From NCBI RefSeq assembly GCF_000003605.2, contig NW_003108086.1, positions 159,667-173,974 of the forward strand: a stretch of DNA of 14,308 nucleotides, written 5' to 3'. The notes beneath the pieces were generated by a model. It had not been told where the DNA came from. It worked only from the letters and a program-made list of their open reading frames with translations, and did no database searches. This DNA comes from Saccoglossus kowalevskii. Lineage: Eukaryota; Hemichordata; Enteropneusta; Harrimaniidae. The position numbers were made by a program, and so were the translations under genes. Shown in pieces: positions 1-14,308 of this stretch; positions within the stretch are counted from its first letter, which is position 1; every line of letters begins with the position of its first letter.

Positions 1-17
1 CACAGGGCAAAACACAA

Positions 18-50
18 GTCCCCGTTTTCGGACTATGTCCGAACGGGGAC
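18..50. repeat. Strong inverted repeat (hairpin)
   Basis: The left arm at 18-33 and the right arm at 37-50 are complementary over 14 bp, with a TT bulge in the left arm and a 3-nt TAT loop. The arms are GC-rich (gtccccgtt then cggac; gtccgaacggggac) in AT-rich surroundings, so the structure is unlikely to be chance. It could be one end of a foldback element or an isolated palindrome. I found no second copy of the arms in the window. Confidence 0.7.
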
Positions 51-746
51 TAACAATACGCCAAACAGCAGCTTCATTTCGAGAATCTACAATTTATCGA
101 GTGCTGAATACTTGATTGACGAATTTGTATTACCGGTAATTCTCTTCCTCCTGGGTTGAAGTACATACATTTGTTCCATTGAAGTTTGTTCCAATTAGAC
201 TACTATCAAGTAAATCAAAATACCAGAGATAGGCAAGCATTTTCTGGATAACACTCTAGAGATGTGGTTCCGAGAATGCAGTTCAACATGTCTTCCAGTA
301 TTCAGGATGCAATACTTGATTCAACTCGCAAATAATCTTTTCATGCTTACTATAATAACTTTGGTCAACGATACAAAGATATGCACGAGTACAGGAGTAT
401 CGATGCGATGACGTACTGTCAGAGTGCATACTTTGCGGTATCTTCGTAATACCCTTATACATCTTTTCCTCCCATGATACATCATGGAAATGCGAAATCC
501 AAAAAGTTACAAACTTTTTTTAAGTCTGATCTGTTTGAACCCTGGGGGCCGCCATGTTTTTTTTTTAAGAGGTCACTTGCACACGTAATGGTTTCATATT
601 TGGAACTCCCATTTCCTAATAAGACGAAAATACCCAGTGCAATACCGCAGAATTACAGCACGCTGTAACTTGTGGTATTACAAAGACAGATGTATAATAG
701 TATGTGGGAGTGTTTCACTGATGTGAAGAACCGTATGCTGGTTTTT
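51..746. other. Intergenic stretch without a recognised gene
   Basis: Reading frames here are short and AT-driven. None has a recognisable domain, a splice context or codon bias like that of the helicase exons. The open frame at 474-668 on the plus strand looks like chance. I see no RNA gene. Confidence 0.5.
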
Positions 747-1056
747 GATGAAACTTTATGCACACATGCTCTATCCATGCATAATTTTTGGCTTTTCCCC
801 ACTGGCATCTTAATTATTAAGTCTCATTACAATGAAACATGGTACATAAATGCTCTAGGACAATGCATAGACCCGATTAGGTTTGGCTTTATAACCGTGC
901 ATAATTTTCTTCAATTTTGTTTTCAAGAATTAATCGTCCCATAATGAAACTCTGTACACGTATGCGCTGGAACAATACAGACCTAATTAGTTTGAGGATG
1001 AAATCTATGTACTATAATTTACCCATTTTTATCAAATAAAAATTTTTGCATTTTGC
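747..1056. repeat. Decayed tandem repeat, unit about 110 bp
   Basis: A phrase beginning aatgaaac, followed by a gtaca motif, an atgctct or atgcgctgg motif, and later gaccYRattag, occurs at 831 and again at 943, giving a 112-bp spacing. A shorter related unit starts at about 747 (atgaaac, then cacatgctct). Each unit continues into a similar tract with a cataatttt or ataattt motif. Weaker echoes (tagatgcaattag, aggatgctctgg) reach about 1240. This looks like an old local duplication or satellite remnant. Divergence makes the unit boundaries approximate. Confidence 0.5.
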
Positions 1057-2440
1057 TATATGCATTGCATTGGGATTGGAACATACTACTGGTAGATGCT
1101 GAATTTGCATAATGGCATTTTATTGAAATTTGGTTCATAGATGCAATTAGTTTAACAATGAAGAACATGCACATTGATTAGCCAATTTTTGCTGTCTTAA
1201 AAAAAATTGAACTTGTGATAGAGGATGCTCTGGAATAACTGAAAACCAAATGCATTATCTTTAAGTATTAAACTTCAACAATGTGGATCATAGTTTTCAG
1301 TTTGGAAGGAGTCAAATACTTGCACGAGTTCTTTCTTAGATCATGTAAAGTATATGCACAATATACAAGAGTATGCAAAAGTACATCGCAAACAAATTGC
1401 GGTTTATCAGACATGCAATGACCATTTTACATTCACTGCGAGATTGTGCGCAAAATTAGCCCAGAGACTCTGCTGTGATACTTTGCACAGCTGCCTATAA
1501 TCACCGCCCGCTGGATCTAGCACAAAAATTGGTGCATGTAAATGGGAAATACGGGTGGCATGAAGCTAATTGGACAACTGACACAAACATGTCAAAGCAT
1601 CCCCGCGTGATCCTGGTTTCAATTTCGAGAGACAAAAAGTAGTTGTAAATATGCGCGAAATTCCCACTTTCCCCCAGTTGTTACACTCAGACTTGTGAAT
1701 AGTAACGAGAGAGTGTAACATTTACGAGATTAATGTGCTATACACATGTAATGGTCAATTTTTTAAAGTAAAGATGCATCGTATTCCTCTGAAAGATATT
1801 CCAATATTTATTTTTTATGCCAAAAAATGACATTTTTTTTAGAATCTAAGCAGAAGTATACAGAATTGGTAGCCAGGCTATAGAGCTATGCATTATATTT
1901 TTGCGTTAGGCGGAATTGTACATTCATACTGCAGTTGAATTGAGGCCAGATTATTCTGCACATTCAAAGAATGCTCCACGTTAGTAGAGATTACCAGTTG
2001 CATTCATATGGACCCGCCTTGCTTGTGCCAAAATTTGTGTCCATACATTACAGTGAAAGTCTGTGCAGATTGAATAGTTTGTATTTTTAATTAAACTATC
2101 CAAAATGGTGACTAGACAACACACCAGCTAATGATTCTTACAAACTTGGTCAACTGCTCTAAATCATCCAGTGTTGATAAACAGGTTCTATTAGATGTAG
2201 TTTGACTACAAGTCCTCATTGTTACATTACAATGTATGACTACCATATACATGCTTAAAATTGCTCCAGACAATCTTAACACTACATGTCATGCTGAAAT
2301 AGTTTCTGCTGCAATATACCTAATTTTTTTTATTGTGTCAGGAAGGATATAGAGTTCACAGCCAGACTAGTGTGGGCGAGGAAACTAGGTAAAAATGCAA
2401 CACTCATTGGAACAGTCTATGCATTGAATTAAAACGCAAA
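1057..2440. other. Intergenic stretch downstream of the helicase gene
   Basis: AT-rich sequence without a supported gene. The only clear structure is an inverted repeat at 1679-1688 and 1711-1720. A slightly GC-richer patch at about 1480 to 1660 has no long frame or recognisable motif. Confidence 0.5.
1679..1720. repeat. 10-bp inverted repeat with 22-nt loop
   Basis: TGTTACACTC at 1679-1688 is perfectly complementary to GAGTGTAACA at 1711-1720. No target duplication flanks it and no related copy occurs in the window. It may be chance, or a small regulatory palindrome. Confidence 0.4.
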
Positions 2441-2820
2441 AAATTAAGGTTTTCAAAGATTTATTACAGGATTCCTAATAGTGGAATATTAATTTTTACA
2501 AGAAACTACCTAATATGGGGGAAAAATAACGAACAGTCAAATGTAATAAATAATACAAATGTGACAGCAGAAAAATGTTGCGTTAAACGACATACCATTT
2601 TCTTCTGTAGTCCTTTATGCTGCATCAAGATAAAAAATAACACCAAACCACCAACCGATGGCATACTCTCATAATCCCTCCCAACAACATTTATATAATA
2701 AAAAAATAATTTCAATGTCCTGAAAAGACTTCATGATAGATTGGTCCACATGTTCTAACTCTGAATACTTAAAAATGACTTTACAAACACAAAACCAACA
2801 ATAAGAACCAAAAAATTTAA
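2440..2820 (-). other. DDX5: 3' untranslated region of the helicase gene
   Basis: This is the stretch between the TAG stop and the expected cleavage site, about 380 nt and AU-rich. The 69-codon frame inside it (2506-2715, minus) starts well after the stop and has no family signature, so I do not call it a gene. Confidence 0.6.
2460..2465 (-). terminator. Polyadenylation signal AATAAA of the helicase gene
   Basis: The plus strand reads tttatt, so the transcript carries AATAAA. It lies about 360 nt past the stop codon. I see no other AATAAA on this strand between the stop and this point, so it is the likely main signal, with cleavage expected around 2440. Confidence 0.7.
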
Positions 2821-9375
<6,555 letters not shown>

Positions 9376-9520
9376 CTTTTGTTGTCAGAATCGGATAAAA
9401 TTGCTAAAAATTCAGATAAAAGCACTCAACACAACGACAGTATGAACAGATATTTAACTGCCCAAGAACGTCACCAAGCCGCCGGTAAGCCGAATGCCTT
9501 TTGTGTGGGCCAATATCAAT
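9376..9520 (-). promoter_or_regulatory. DDX5: 5' UTR and proximal promoter of the helicase gene
   Basis: An inverted CCAAT box (ATTGG on the gene strand) is at 9514-9510, about 135 bp before the ATG. A TTAAATAT element near 9450 is TATA-like, and a TGACGT half-site lies near 9470. I expect transcription to start between about 9400 and 9445, so the 5' UTR would be short. The exact start cannot be read from sequence. Confidence 0.4.
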
Positions 9521-10175
9521 CCGCAAACAGAATCAATGGTATTCTTTCTTCCTGTAAATCTATATTATTTATTTTCAAATTTTCCAAATATTAATAATAT
9601 AGATAATAATATTACATATACCGGGTAAATAAGAGAACAACACATATTTCTATAATGTGAAAATGTAGAACTATTTTTTATCTAATGTAGGTGTTGATAT
9701 TAACACATTTTAGATGTGCTCAAACTGTATGACGTCATTAAACAACGCCAGCTCTCGTTGGTTGAAACTCAACCTTTCGTTTTCGCCTATTCTCAAAATA
9801 TGGGTAAACTTTTTTGAAGAAAAAAAAAATACCCTGTCTATCATAAGATTTTGAAAATATGCTCGTTTACTGAGCCAAAGTTTGGCAAAAATTATCAAAA
9901 ACTGTCTTTACCGTCCTGAAAAGTTGTGTTTTTTTACTCGAATATATTTTTATAGCACCTAGAAATACTTTAGCGTCTGTCGAGTTCGCGCGATGTTTTG
10001 ATGCCACTATGACCCTTTTTATACCATGGAACTGGAAAAAAAACATGACTCTACATCTTGTCACAATCTGATTATTTCACTCAGCAACAAATATTCATTT
10101 ATTCAACCTCCATTCTGACTATTTAATGGAGCGAGAACAACCATCCATTGTTCCTTGTGAATAAACGCTTGTCAA
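9521..10175. other. Upstream non-coding stretch with a CRE palindrome
   Basis: AT-rich, with no supported gene. A perfect cAMP-response palindrome TGACGTCA is at 9730-9737, and a 6-bp hairpin (ggttga/tcaacc, 3-nt loop) at 9760-9774. The element starting TGTG at 9715 and the CACA at 10261-10264 made me consider a solo LTR; see the rejected list. Confidence 0.45.
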
Positions 10176-10211
10176 TCACTGTTATGCAACAGTGACGGTA
10201 AATAAACCGTC
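10176..10211. repeat. Two abutting hairpins
   Basis: TCACTGTT at 10176-10183 pairs perfectly with AACAGTGA at 10188-10195 around a 4-nt ATGC loop. GACGGT at 10194-10199 pairs with ACCGTC at 10206-10211 around AAATAA, so an AATAAA hexamer starts in the loop. The two stems share two bases, so they would compete or stack. A third accgtc occurs at 10256. The layout resembles the R region of a retroelement, but no element ends are proven. Confidence 0.55.
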
Positions 10212-11584
10212 TTTTGTTATGTGTTTGAAGGAAAGCTTTCTATATTTATTTATACACCGTCACAACATTTTAACAGTCAGTTAGCACATTGGATTTGAAT
10301 AACCACACCTCCCTGTTCATACCCACGAGGCTTCGCGAAGTGCGGAGAATGAAGACATTCACACACTACATTTCTGATACTAGATAGTAATCAAATATGT
10401 TACTTTTTTATGTAGTCTGTATCAAGTATGGAGCTAAAAAAAGCTTCAAGGACAGACAGGGAAATTCATTCTGGGTGCATGCAGAAATACTGCAAATGAG
10501 GCTGTCCTTGTTGATTTGGGGTTGTTCACAATGAGATGTAACTAGATTCATGAAACTAAAATACTACCAAAGATTGTGTCATATGTCAGATTCCAGATGG
10601 CTGAAAGTTAATTTTAATATTTTAAATAATCAAAATGATGAAAATAACAAAAACAACACAACTTTCAGAATGTCCTGGAACTGGCCAAAATGTATTCATG
10701 ATATCATAAAAGTGTAGATCTAGATGAACACCAAGTTGTACACTTTAGTCAGCAGAAAATTAAAAAAGCTCTTTCGTTATATAGTATGTGCATTTCCAAT
10801 AATGTTATTGCAGCTCCTAATTACTTACTTATAGGTGAGCCTCTGATGTAAAAGGGTAGCAACAAATAAATAAATAAAACGAAGTTGAATTTTGTGTATA
10901 TTTCATCAATCATGACTGTTTGAAAAGCAATTCTCAAAGACGAAACGGAACAGGAAGTCAGTAGAAGACAACATATTTTTTAGCGTATCGTGGGGGAAAA
11001 CAGAGGTGTTGATCTGAAAATCCATTGTCTATTATTCTTATCTGTGATTGGCCCTGGCAACGATTGAAGACTCGTGACGCAGCTCCGTCTTTGAGACTAT
11101 TTTACTAAACATGACTATAAAATAGTGGCAATATTGTTCTTGCGCGTTGTTGGTCAGAATTGTAAAGAACCCGTCATTATTTATCGCGTAAGGGGGTTCC
11201 CGGTAGAACTGGCGGGGGTCTGGTCGGTAGGAATTGGAGGGACTGGGGACTATGGATATATGAAATGGGTGTCAGGCAAATATATATCTGTACACATAAA
11301 TCATAAATTTATATAATTTATAAGGTTGTAAGCAGAACAGAACAAGTTTTTATTGCGCAACATACCATGAACAAAGTATATGACCAGCATACCACACGGC
11401 ACTATAAATTACCCAGAATTCTATGATTTGTACCACTGTACAATGATTTCGATTAAAACATATTGGCTGACTATTTTGGACCCCATTATATTTCCCCTAA
11501 TGTCCGGTGAAAGACAATTTATAGAAGTGTTAAAATAATGTGCATTTTGGGGGAAGCACCAACATAAGTACTTTTTCTCAGCAA
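10212..11584. other. Non-coding stretch; (AAAT)n microsatellite and a TATA/CCAAT-like spot
   Basis: A short (AAAT)n tract is at 10864-10879. A 10-bp palindrome cttcgcgaag is near 10330. At 11047-11051 an ATTGG (inverted CCAAT) sits about 65 bp before TATAAAA at 11116-11122, which is promoter-like. The following open frame (about 11125-11316, plus) is not recognisable as a protein, and a G-rich patch follows at about 11205 to 11250. I see no supported gene. Confidence 0.4.
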
Positions 11585-11594
11585 CTGGCAGCGT
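11585..11594. repeat. Left target-site duplication of the MITE
   Basis: CTGGCAGCGT, identical to 11767-11776 and abutting the left inverted repeat. Confidence 0.85.
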
Positions 11595-11766
11595 CAATCT
11601 GATTAAAATAAGATCCTAGTTTGTTGCTTTTTTAAATAAAATACCAGCAAATAAATTTAAAAAAAAATAATAGAATATATGAAAAAAATATGAATGATAT
11701 TGTTTTAACAAAAAAAAAAAAAAAAAAAAAAAAAGCCCAAACTAGGATCTTATTTTAATCAGATTG
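11595..11766. mobile_element. 172-bp MITE with 29-bp perfect terminal inverted repeats
   Basis: Bases 11595-11623 (starting CAATCTGATTAAAATAAG) are the exact reverse complement of 11738-11766. Similarity continues inward into a gcttttt / aaaaagc stretch. Perfect copies of CTGGCAGCGT flank the ends at 11585-11594 and 11767-11776, a 10-bp target duplication. The interior is AT-rich, has no gene, and includes a 25-A run at 11710-11734. TIR plus 9-11 bp duplication fits a Mutator-like non-autonomous element better than hAT (8 bp) or Tc1 (TA). Identity of the arms suggests a recent insertion. Confidence 0.9.
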
Positions 11767-11776
11767 CTGGCAGCGT
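11767..11776. repeat. Right target-site duplication of the MITE
   Basis: CTGGCAGCGT, identical to 11585-11594 and abutting the right inverted repeat. Confidence 0.85.
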
Positions 11777-11951
11777 ATAGTATCATGAATATTTCTTTGT
11801 TTCGTCTATTTAAAGACACAGCTATGTGCTGCGATTTCCTTAGTACAATATCTAAGAATTATATAGATCGGTTATAAAGTACGTTTGGTTGGAAAAAACA
11901 AGAAAAGAAGAACATTTTGTATGTTTTTAGAATACATGAAGCGTGAACTAA

Positions 11952-12106
11952 AGTAAGCAAATAACACCGAATAAACGGCAAGGTAAATACTACGTCAAAT
12001 CATGGATGCACTAGTACATCCATGGTCGAATTATAGTAAATATGTACTGCATGCGTGACTCGAACCGGCGCTTGCGTACGGCACCTAATCGCCGAGCTTG
12101 TGTCAT
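11952..12106 (-). mobile_element. tRNA-derived SINE, copy 1
   Basis: Read on the minus strand, this has an A-box-like AGCTCGGCGATTAGG (12098-12084) and a B box GGTTCGAGTC (12066-12057), the internal RNA polymerase III promoter of tRNA genes. The rest is a non-tRNA body ending GGTGTTATTTGCTTACT at 11952. The A-to-B spacing (32 nt start to start) is shorter than in a tRNA (about 44), and no intact cloverleaf forms, so it is a SINE rather than a tRNA gene. Copy 2 at 14203 matches to 12088. This copy carries an extra 31 bp with a hairpin catggatg/catccatg (12000-12023). The 5' end is approximate. Confidence 0.8.
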
Positions 12107-13759
12107 GTTCTCTGCACGTGTTGTGATGTGGATAAATATACGCACTGCCCTCAACGGTACTTTGTGGTGAACATTAGAAGTACAAGAATTGATACCAAAT
12201 GCTAGCAAGAGAATGAGTTCAAGCCCAAAAAATTAAAACATTCATTCGAATGTACTTTATTGGTTTAATTATTTAAAAAATAATACTTGCAAATTCAATA
12301 ACAAAATTACTATTGTATTTTAAATCAAAATAAATTTTATGTTAGAAAATTAATGGTCTAATAATTTCTGTAGCATATAAATGATACACCGTATTGTTTA
12401 TTAACATTTTAAAATTAACAATTGCATTGTTACCATAATTCAATATTTAAAAATTAGCTAAGTTCATATTTCTTTTTTGAGGACAATCTCCGAGTCATTT
12501 CTGTCACCAATCTAGTGTGTCGCTCGCATAAGACGCTAAAATTGAATTCAATTGTAAATATCAGCATGTTACCTTTCTCATGCAATATTAGTTTTTTATT
12601 TTCTTAACATCGAGGGTTAACATTTCAAAGTACTGCGCATGCCTAGACCATGTTCACACGTTCAGACACGCCACGTCTTGTGTCAATATCAATGTCTAGC
12701 ATTCCTTATTAAAGAAACTGCTCATATACATTCACTTATTTTTAGTGTCATTGTGAAATCAAAATGTCATGTGATTGACCTGATTAAAAAAGGACTTACA
12801 AATAGACATTCAATGCACATAGGAGGGTCATTAACTACCTTGGCTGACGTCATGGGAGACACTGTATAATACGCCAGGTATCATTCGTCTACAGAATAAA
12901 GTACTATAATTATCGCATATTCATCGTCACCGAGTCTTGATCACAATATTGTCCACAGCCCTTCTATACACGAATGAAGTAAATTATTAAAAATGTTGTC
13001 ACACCTTGTCTTGTTTTTAATGACGGAGAATTCCTGAACACCAAATGTTTGAGCTAAATGTAAAAAAAAATAATGTTTCTCTTGATGATCCAGTATATTT
13101 GCAAGAAAATGCCAGCTTCTTGACGGCGTAATTATCGTCCTACCAGATCTCTAAAACATTCAAGAAAACACCCTGAACACACTATAATTTATTCTCAGAA
13201 ATTTTCCAATTATTATTTTGTATTCTGCTACACCCAGAAAATGAATACGCACGTAGGTGAAAAGTCAATATTCCAAAAATGCAAATATGTGTTAGTGTTT
13301 AAAACATTGATATAAAAGAAACAAATTCCTAATTTTATCAGTTTTATTGAACACAATAAACTTTAAGTTTTCTAGAGGTTGTCTCATTTCTAACACTAGC
13401 TGTGTAAACCGAACCATTCCTTTCAAAGGTACAATTACCTCACTGAGCACACTAATGGGGAAATTCACTTTGATAGACAACTCAATGTCAAGACGCAAAA
13501 TATATTGTCCCAGTAAACCTATTCGAACTTGTACACAGCCAGACAATTAAAGTATACATTGTAGTTTTGTTATTCTATACTTTCACAAACGGGGTATATT
13601 TCACCTGAAATTTCTTCCAGATATTGAAGAAAATATGAGGTGTATAAGAGACATGTTTCGAGAACAAAGGCATATGAGTAGAATGATATCATAAATAACT
13701 GCAGGTACCCAAAGAAAGTATTCCGATTGGCAAAGAAACGTGCTTGCAGTCTGTTGTTG
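12107..13759. other. Non-coding stretch, AT-rich, no supported gene
   Basis: Bases about 12220 to 12480 are extremely AT-rich. A second CRE palindrome TGACGTCA is at 12845-12852. The frames at 12639-12869 (plus, 76 aa) and 13292-13546 (minus, 84 aa, overlapped by a plus frame) have no motif I recognise. The second is followed by an AATAAA in its own sense at 13348-13343, so a terminal exon of an unknown gene cannot be excluded. Confidence 0.4.
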
Positions 13760-13860
13760 TAATAATAATAATAACTTTATTGCCTCCGTGTAAAAAGATT
13801 TACATAGGATAAGTACAGCGAAAAAGAGTTTTAAAATAATAACAAGATATATGTAAGAAT
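13760..13860 (-). mobile_element. 3' tail of a retroelement with (TTA)n end
   Basis: On the minus strand the sequence reads ACACGGAGGCAATAAAG followed by a TTATTATTATTA tail (13774-13760). An AATAAA just before a simple-repeat tail is typical of the 3' end of animal LINE or SINE retroposons. Only the tail is evident. The upstream boundary near 13860 is a guess, and no reverse transcriptase is present in the window. The family cannot be named from this alone. Confidence 0.5.
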
Positions 13861-14068
13861 TGTACAAAAATTGTATTTGTTGTAAGAGCGTCTTCGAATA
13901 GTGTCGAGCGCGCCATGGTACCACGTGACTGTTTAATGCATTGCACTGTGGGTATAGAACGTTTGGTTGCCAAGAAACCATTCTCCAAGTCTTTTTGCCT
14001 TGTGCACATCTGTTGTAAAGTCTCTCACGAATCAGTTATTTACCACAACGTTGTATTAAAAAGTAACC

Positions 14069-14131
14069 ATGGGATCTAGCAGCTCAAAGAAATACCAATC
14101 TACTGGTATCCAATCCAACCGAGGTCAATGA
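14069..14131 (+). CDS. Short ORF, 20 aa, possible first exon or uORF of a neighbouring gene
   Basis: ATG in a strong context (aaccATGG) opens MGSSSSKKYQSTG and continues to a TGA at 14129-14131. Gly2, Ser6 and the two lysines fit an N-myristoylation signal with a basic patch. A consensus donor CCAGAG/GTGAGT follows at 14144, and a weaker in-frame one, CGAG/GTCAAT, at 14124. If the weaker donor is used, this is the N-terminus of a membrane-anchored protein whose other exons lie past the window. If the strong one is used, it is a uORF in a 5' leader. I do not recognise the protein. Confidence 0.35.
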   Translation: MGSSSSKKYQSTGIQSNRGQ

Positions 14132-14202
14132 TAACCTCCAGAGGTGAGTAAAAGACGAGTTGTTTGCGTACTGTACTTGTACTACTAACGTCAGTATATA
14201 AT

Positions 14203-14308
14203 AGTAAGCAAATAACACCAAATAAACGGCAAGGTAAAGACTATGTCTAATTATAGTAAACGCGTACTGCGTGCGTGACTCGAACCGGCGCTCGCGTACG
14301 GCACCTAA
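14203..14308 (-). mobile_element. tRNA-derived SINE, copy 2 (cut by window end)
   Basis: Aligned to copy 1 from agtaagca through gcacctaa with few substitutions, and in the same orientation. The B box GGTTCGAGTC is at 14286-14277 and the A box would lie past the edge. It lacks the 31-bp hairpin segment of copy 1. Several CpG sites intact here are TpG or CpA in copy 1, so this may be the younger copy. Confidence 0.8.

Noticed and set aside
2506-2715. 69-codon minus-strand ORF
   Set aside because: It lies in the 3' UTR of the helicase gene, has no domain and no own promoter, and is AT-driven.
9715-10264. Possible solo LTR (TGTG at the left, CACA at the right)
   Set aside because: The flanking 5 bp do not match, and the shared ACATTTTA does not sit at both candidate ends in a consistent way. 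No primer-binding site is clear.
12057-12098. tRNA gene on the minus strand
   Set aside because: A and B boxes are present, but their spacing is too short, no cloverleaf or acceptor stem forms, and a second dispersed copy exists, so it is a SINE.
12639-12869. 76-codon plus-strand ORF
   Set aside because: The second half looks somewhat protein-like, but I recognise no family, and splice or promoter evidence is weak.
13292-13546. 84-codon minus-strand ORF facing a 67-codon plus-strand ORF
   Set aside because: I compared both with arrestin-like and lipid-binding families and found no convincing match. Overlapping open frames on both strands argue for chance.

Overview
The window looks like nuclear DNA of an invertebrate animal. 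It is AT-rich, with introns that begin GT and end AG, AATAAA polyadenylation signals, tRNA-derived short interspersed elements and a miniature inverted-repeat element. A lophotrochozoan such as a mollusc is my best guess, but the sequence alone does not prove the phylum. I see no bacterial genes, rRNA, true tRNA or CRISPR array.

One protein-coding gene is clear and complete: a DEAD-box RNA helicase of the DDX5/DDX17 (p68/p72, yeast Dbp2) family on the minus strand. Its ATG is at 9375..9373 and its stop at 2823..2821. I traced 13 coding exons whose junctions keep the frame. Their total of 2,013 nt encodes 670 residues, with every helicase motif in order and a Gly/Ser/Tyr/Gln-rich tail. A promoter-like stretch with an inverted CCAAT box lies upstream, and an AATAAA signal lies about 360 bp past the stop.

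Introns 1 to 10 are mostly short (about 90 to 640 bp). Introns 11 (1,605 bp) and 12 (935 bp) are the longest and have the weakest splice signals: intron 11 a poor acceptor tract, intron 12 a GTCAGT donor. Intron 11 splits the Asp codon just after motif V. From memory, this is where yeast DBP2 and human p68 share an intron, and the DBP2 one mediates autoregulation. Retention of intron 12 would give a full helicase core without the low-complexity tail. Intron 11 also holds donor-like sites and a short coding-like stretch that could be a poison exon. I consider this regulated 3' part of the gene the most interesting biology here.

The left flank (1 to about 2440) is non-coding, with a strong hairpin at 18 to 50 and a decayed tandem repeat at about 747 to 1056. 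The right flank (9521 to 14308) is repeat-rich and mostly non-coding. It holds adjacent hairpins at 10176 to 10211, a 172-bp MITE with 29-bp perfect inverted repeats and a 10-bp target duplication (11595 to 11766), two related tRNA-derived SINEs in the same orientation (11952 to about 12106, and 14203 to the window end), and the 3' tail of a retroelement (13760 to about 13860). Near the right edge a short plus-strand ORF with a myristoylation-like start and a strong splice donor may be the first exon of a neighbouring gene.
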